In this document: positions 4,742 to 5,334 of the stretch, piece by piece
How positions within the stretch are numbered: position 1 is the stretch's first letter
Layout of the letters: each line of letters opens with the position of its first letter
Source of the DNA: Pseudomonadota bacterium
GTDB taxonomy: Bacteria > Pseudomonadota > Alphaproteobacteria > Sphingomonadales > Sphingomonadaceae
Length of the DNA stretch: 5,334 nt
Reading direction: 5' to 3'
NCBI GenBank assembly: GCA_030271595.1
Contig: JARXKO010000067.1
Coordinates: forward strand, 1 to 5,334
The notes under the pieces: model-generated
Told to the model about the DNA's origin: nothing
What the model saw: only the letters and a program-made list of their open reading frames with translations
The model's database searches: none
Translations under genes and position numbers: made by a program

Positions 4742-5334
4742 ATGACTGGTGAGCGGACGCTGAGGATCGCGGTGGTCGGAAGCGGGATTTCGGGGATGTC
4801 GGCGGCGTGGCTGCTGGCCAAGCGCCACCAGGTGACCCTGTTCGAAGCTGACAGCCGCATCGGCGGGCACAGCCATACGGTGTTGGCGGGAGGAGTGCCG
4901 GTCGACACCGGCTTCATCGTTTACAACGAGCGGACCTACCCCAATCTGACCGCTTTGTTCGAGCATTTGAAGGTGCCGACCCAAGCCAGTTCGATGAGTT
5001 TCTCGGTGTCGCTCGACCATGGCCGGCTGGAATATGCCGGGAGCCTGGGCGGGCTGTTCGCCCAGGGCCGCAATGTCGCCTCCCCGCGGTTCTGGTCGAT
5101 GCTCCGCGACCTGGCGCGATTCTATCACCGGGCGCCGCGCGACCTGGCGCGGATCGGCAGCGCGAGCCTCGGCGATTATCTCGACGGGATCGGCTGCGGC
5201 CACGCTTTCCGCGACGATCATCTCTACCCGATGGCAGCGGCGATCTGGTCGACCCCGGTACACAAGATTCCCGATTATCCGGCGGCCGCGTTCATCCGCT
5301 TTTGCGAGAATCACGGGCTGCTGAAATTCCTTCG
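4742..5334 (+). CDS. FAD-dependent amine-oxidase-like flavoprotein (COG2907 type), N-terminal part
   Basis: The frame is open from 4742 to the end of the window (197 codons plus 2 nt), so the 3' part is missing; the family is about 420-450 residues. A dinucleotide-binding Rossmann fold opens the protein: RIAVVGSGISGMSAAWLL with G13-x-G15-x-x-G18, an acidic Glu35 ending strand two (VTLFEA) and RIGGHSHTV (39-47). It continues with VDTGFIVYNERTYPNL and later DHLYPMAAAIWSTP, both typical of the NAD(P)/FAD-binding COG2907 group. ATG 4742 is preferred over the in-frame ATG 4733 because of GAGGGA spacing. Members commonly precede DUF1365 and CFA-synthase-type methyltransferase genes, and related flavoproteins act on membrane fatty acids in alphaproteobacteria. 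That such genes follow here is inference. It diverges from the DUF1295 gene. Confidence 0.92.
   Translation, partial: MTGERTLRIAVVGSGISGMSAAWLLAKRHQVTLFEADSRIGGHSHTVLAGGVPVDTGFIVYNERTYPNLTALFEHLKVPTQASSMSFSVSLDHGRLEYAGSLGGLFAQGRNVASPRFWSMLRDLARFYHRAPRDLARIGSASLGDYLDGIGCGHAFRDDHLYPMAAAIWSTPVHKIPDYPAAAFIRFCENHGLLKFL

Noticed and set aside
4664..5314. Minus-strand open frame (216 codons) opposite the flavoprotein
   Set aside because: The plus frame has a textbook GxGxxG FAD-binding start and family motifs. The minus frame is a composition shadow.

Overview
The window is GC-rich with strongly GC-biased third codon positions, and it looks chromosomal. Gene content and protein style suggest an alphaproteobacterium, most likely of the Sphingomonas group. 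The reasons are an astA-astB pair, several short orphan proteins of the kind common in sphingomonads, and DUF2177, DUF1295 and a COG2907-type flavoprotein side by side. The taxonomic placement is inference from recognition; no database search was run.

Layout. Positions 1-1894 hold the 3' part of astA (arginine N-succinyltransferase) and a complete astB (N-succinylarginine dihydrolase), separated by 4 nt and almost certainly co-transcribed. They are the first two steps of the arginine succinyltransferase (AST) catabolic pathway. Positions 1895-3312 hold four small genes with no firm function: a two-helix membrane protein (+, 1972-2331), a secreted two-cysteine protein (-, 2252-2593), a zinc-ribbon-like protein with two CxxC pairs (-, 2649-2909) and a 56-residue charged protein (+, 3142-3312). 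The first two converge and overlap by 80 nt. The last two diverge from a 232-nt AT-rich region. That region holds a perfect TTATCCACA DnaA box in a dyad with an inverted near-copy, followed directly by a CtrA-like TTAA-N7-TTAG motif. A second CtrA-like motif, TTAA-N7-TTGAC, lies just after astB.

Positions 3414-5334 hold a group that fits membrane-lipid metabolism: a DUF2177 membrane protein (+), a DUF1295 / steroid-5-alpha-reductase-like membrane protein (-) and the N-terminal part of an FAD-dependent amine-oxidase-like protein (+, runs off the window). In related bacteria these families are often near DUF1365 and cyclopropane-fatty-acid-synthase-type methyltransferases. The flavoprotein here may therefore open a lipid-modifying operon that continues past the end. 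The DUF2177 and DUF1295 genes converge and share a CTAG as overlapping stop codons.

I see no RNA gene, insertion sequence, CRISPR array or phage gene, and no convincing rho-independent terminator. No clearly new system is visible. The part most worth following up is the DnaA/CtrA-like regulatory cluster at 3033-3095 and the small genes around it.
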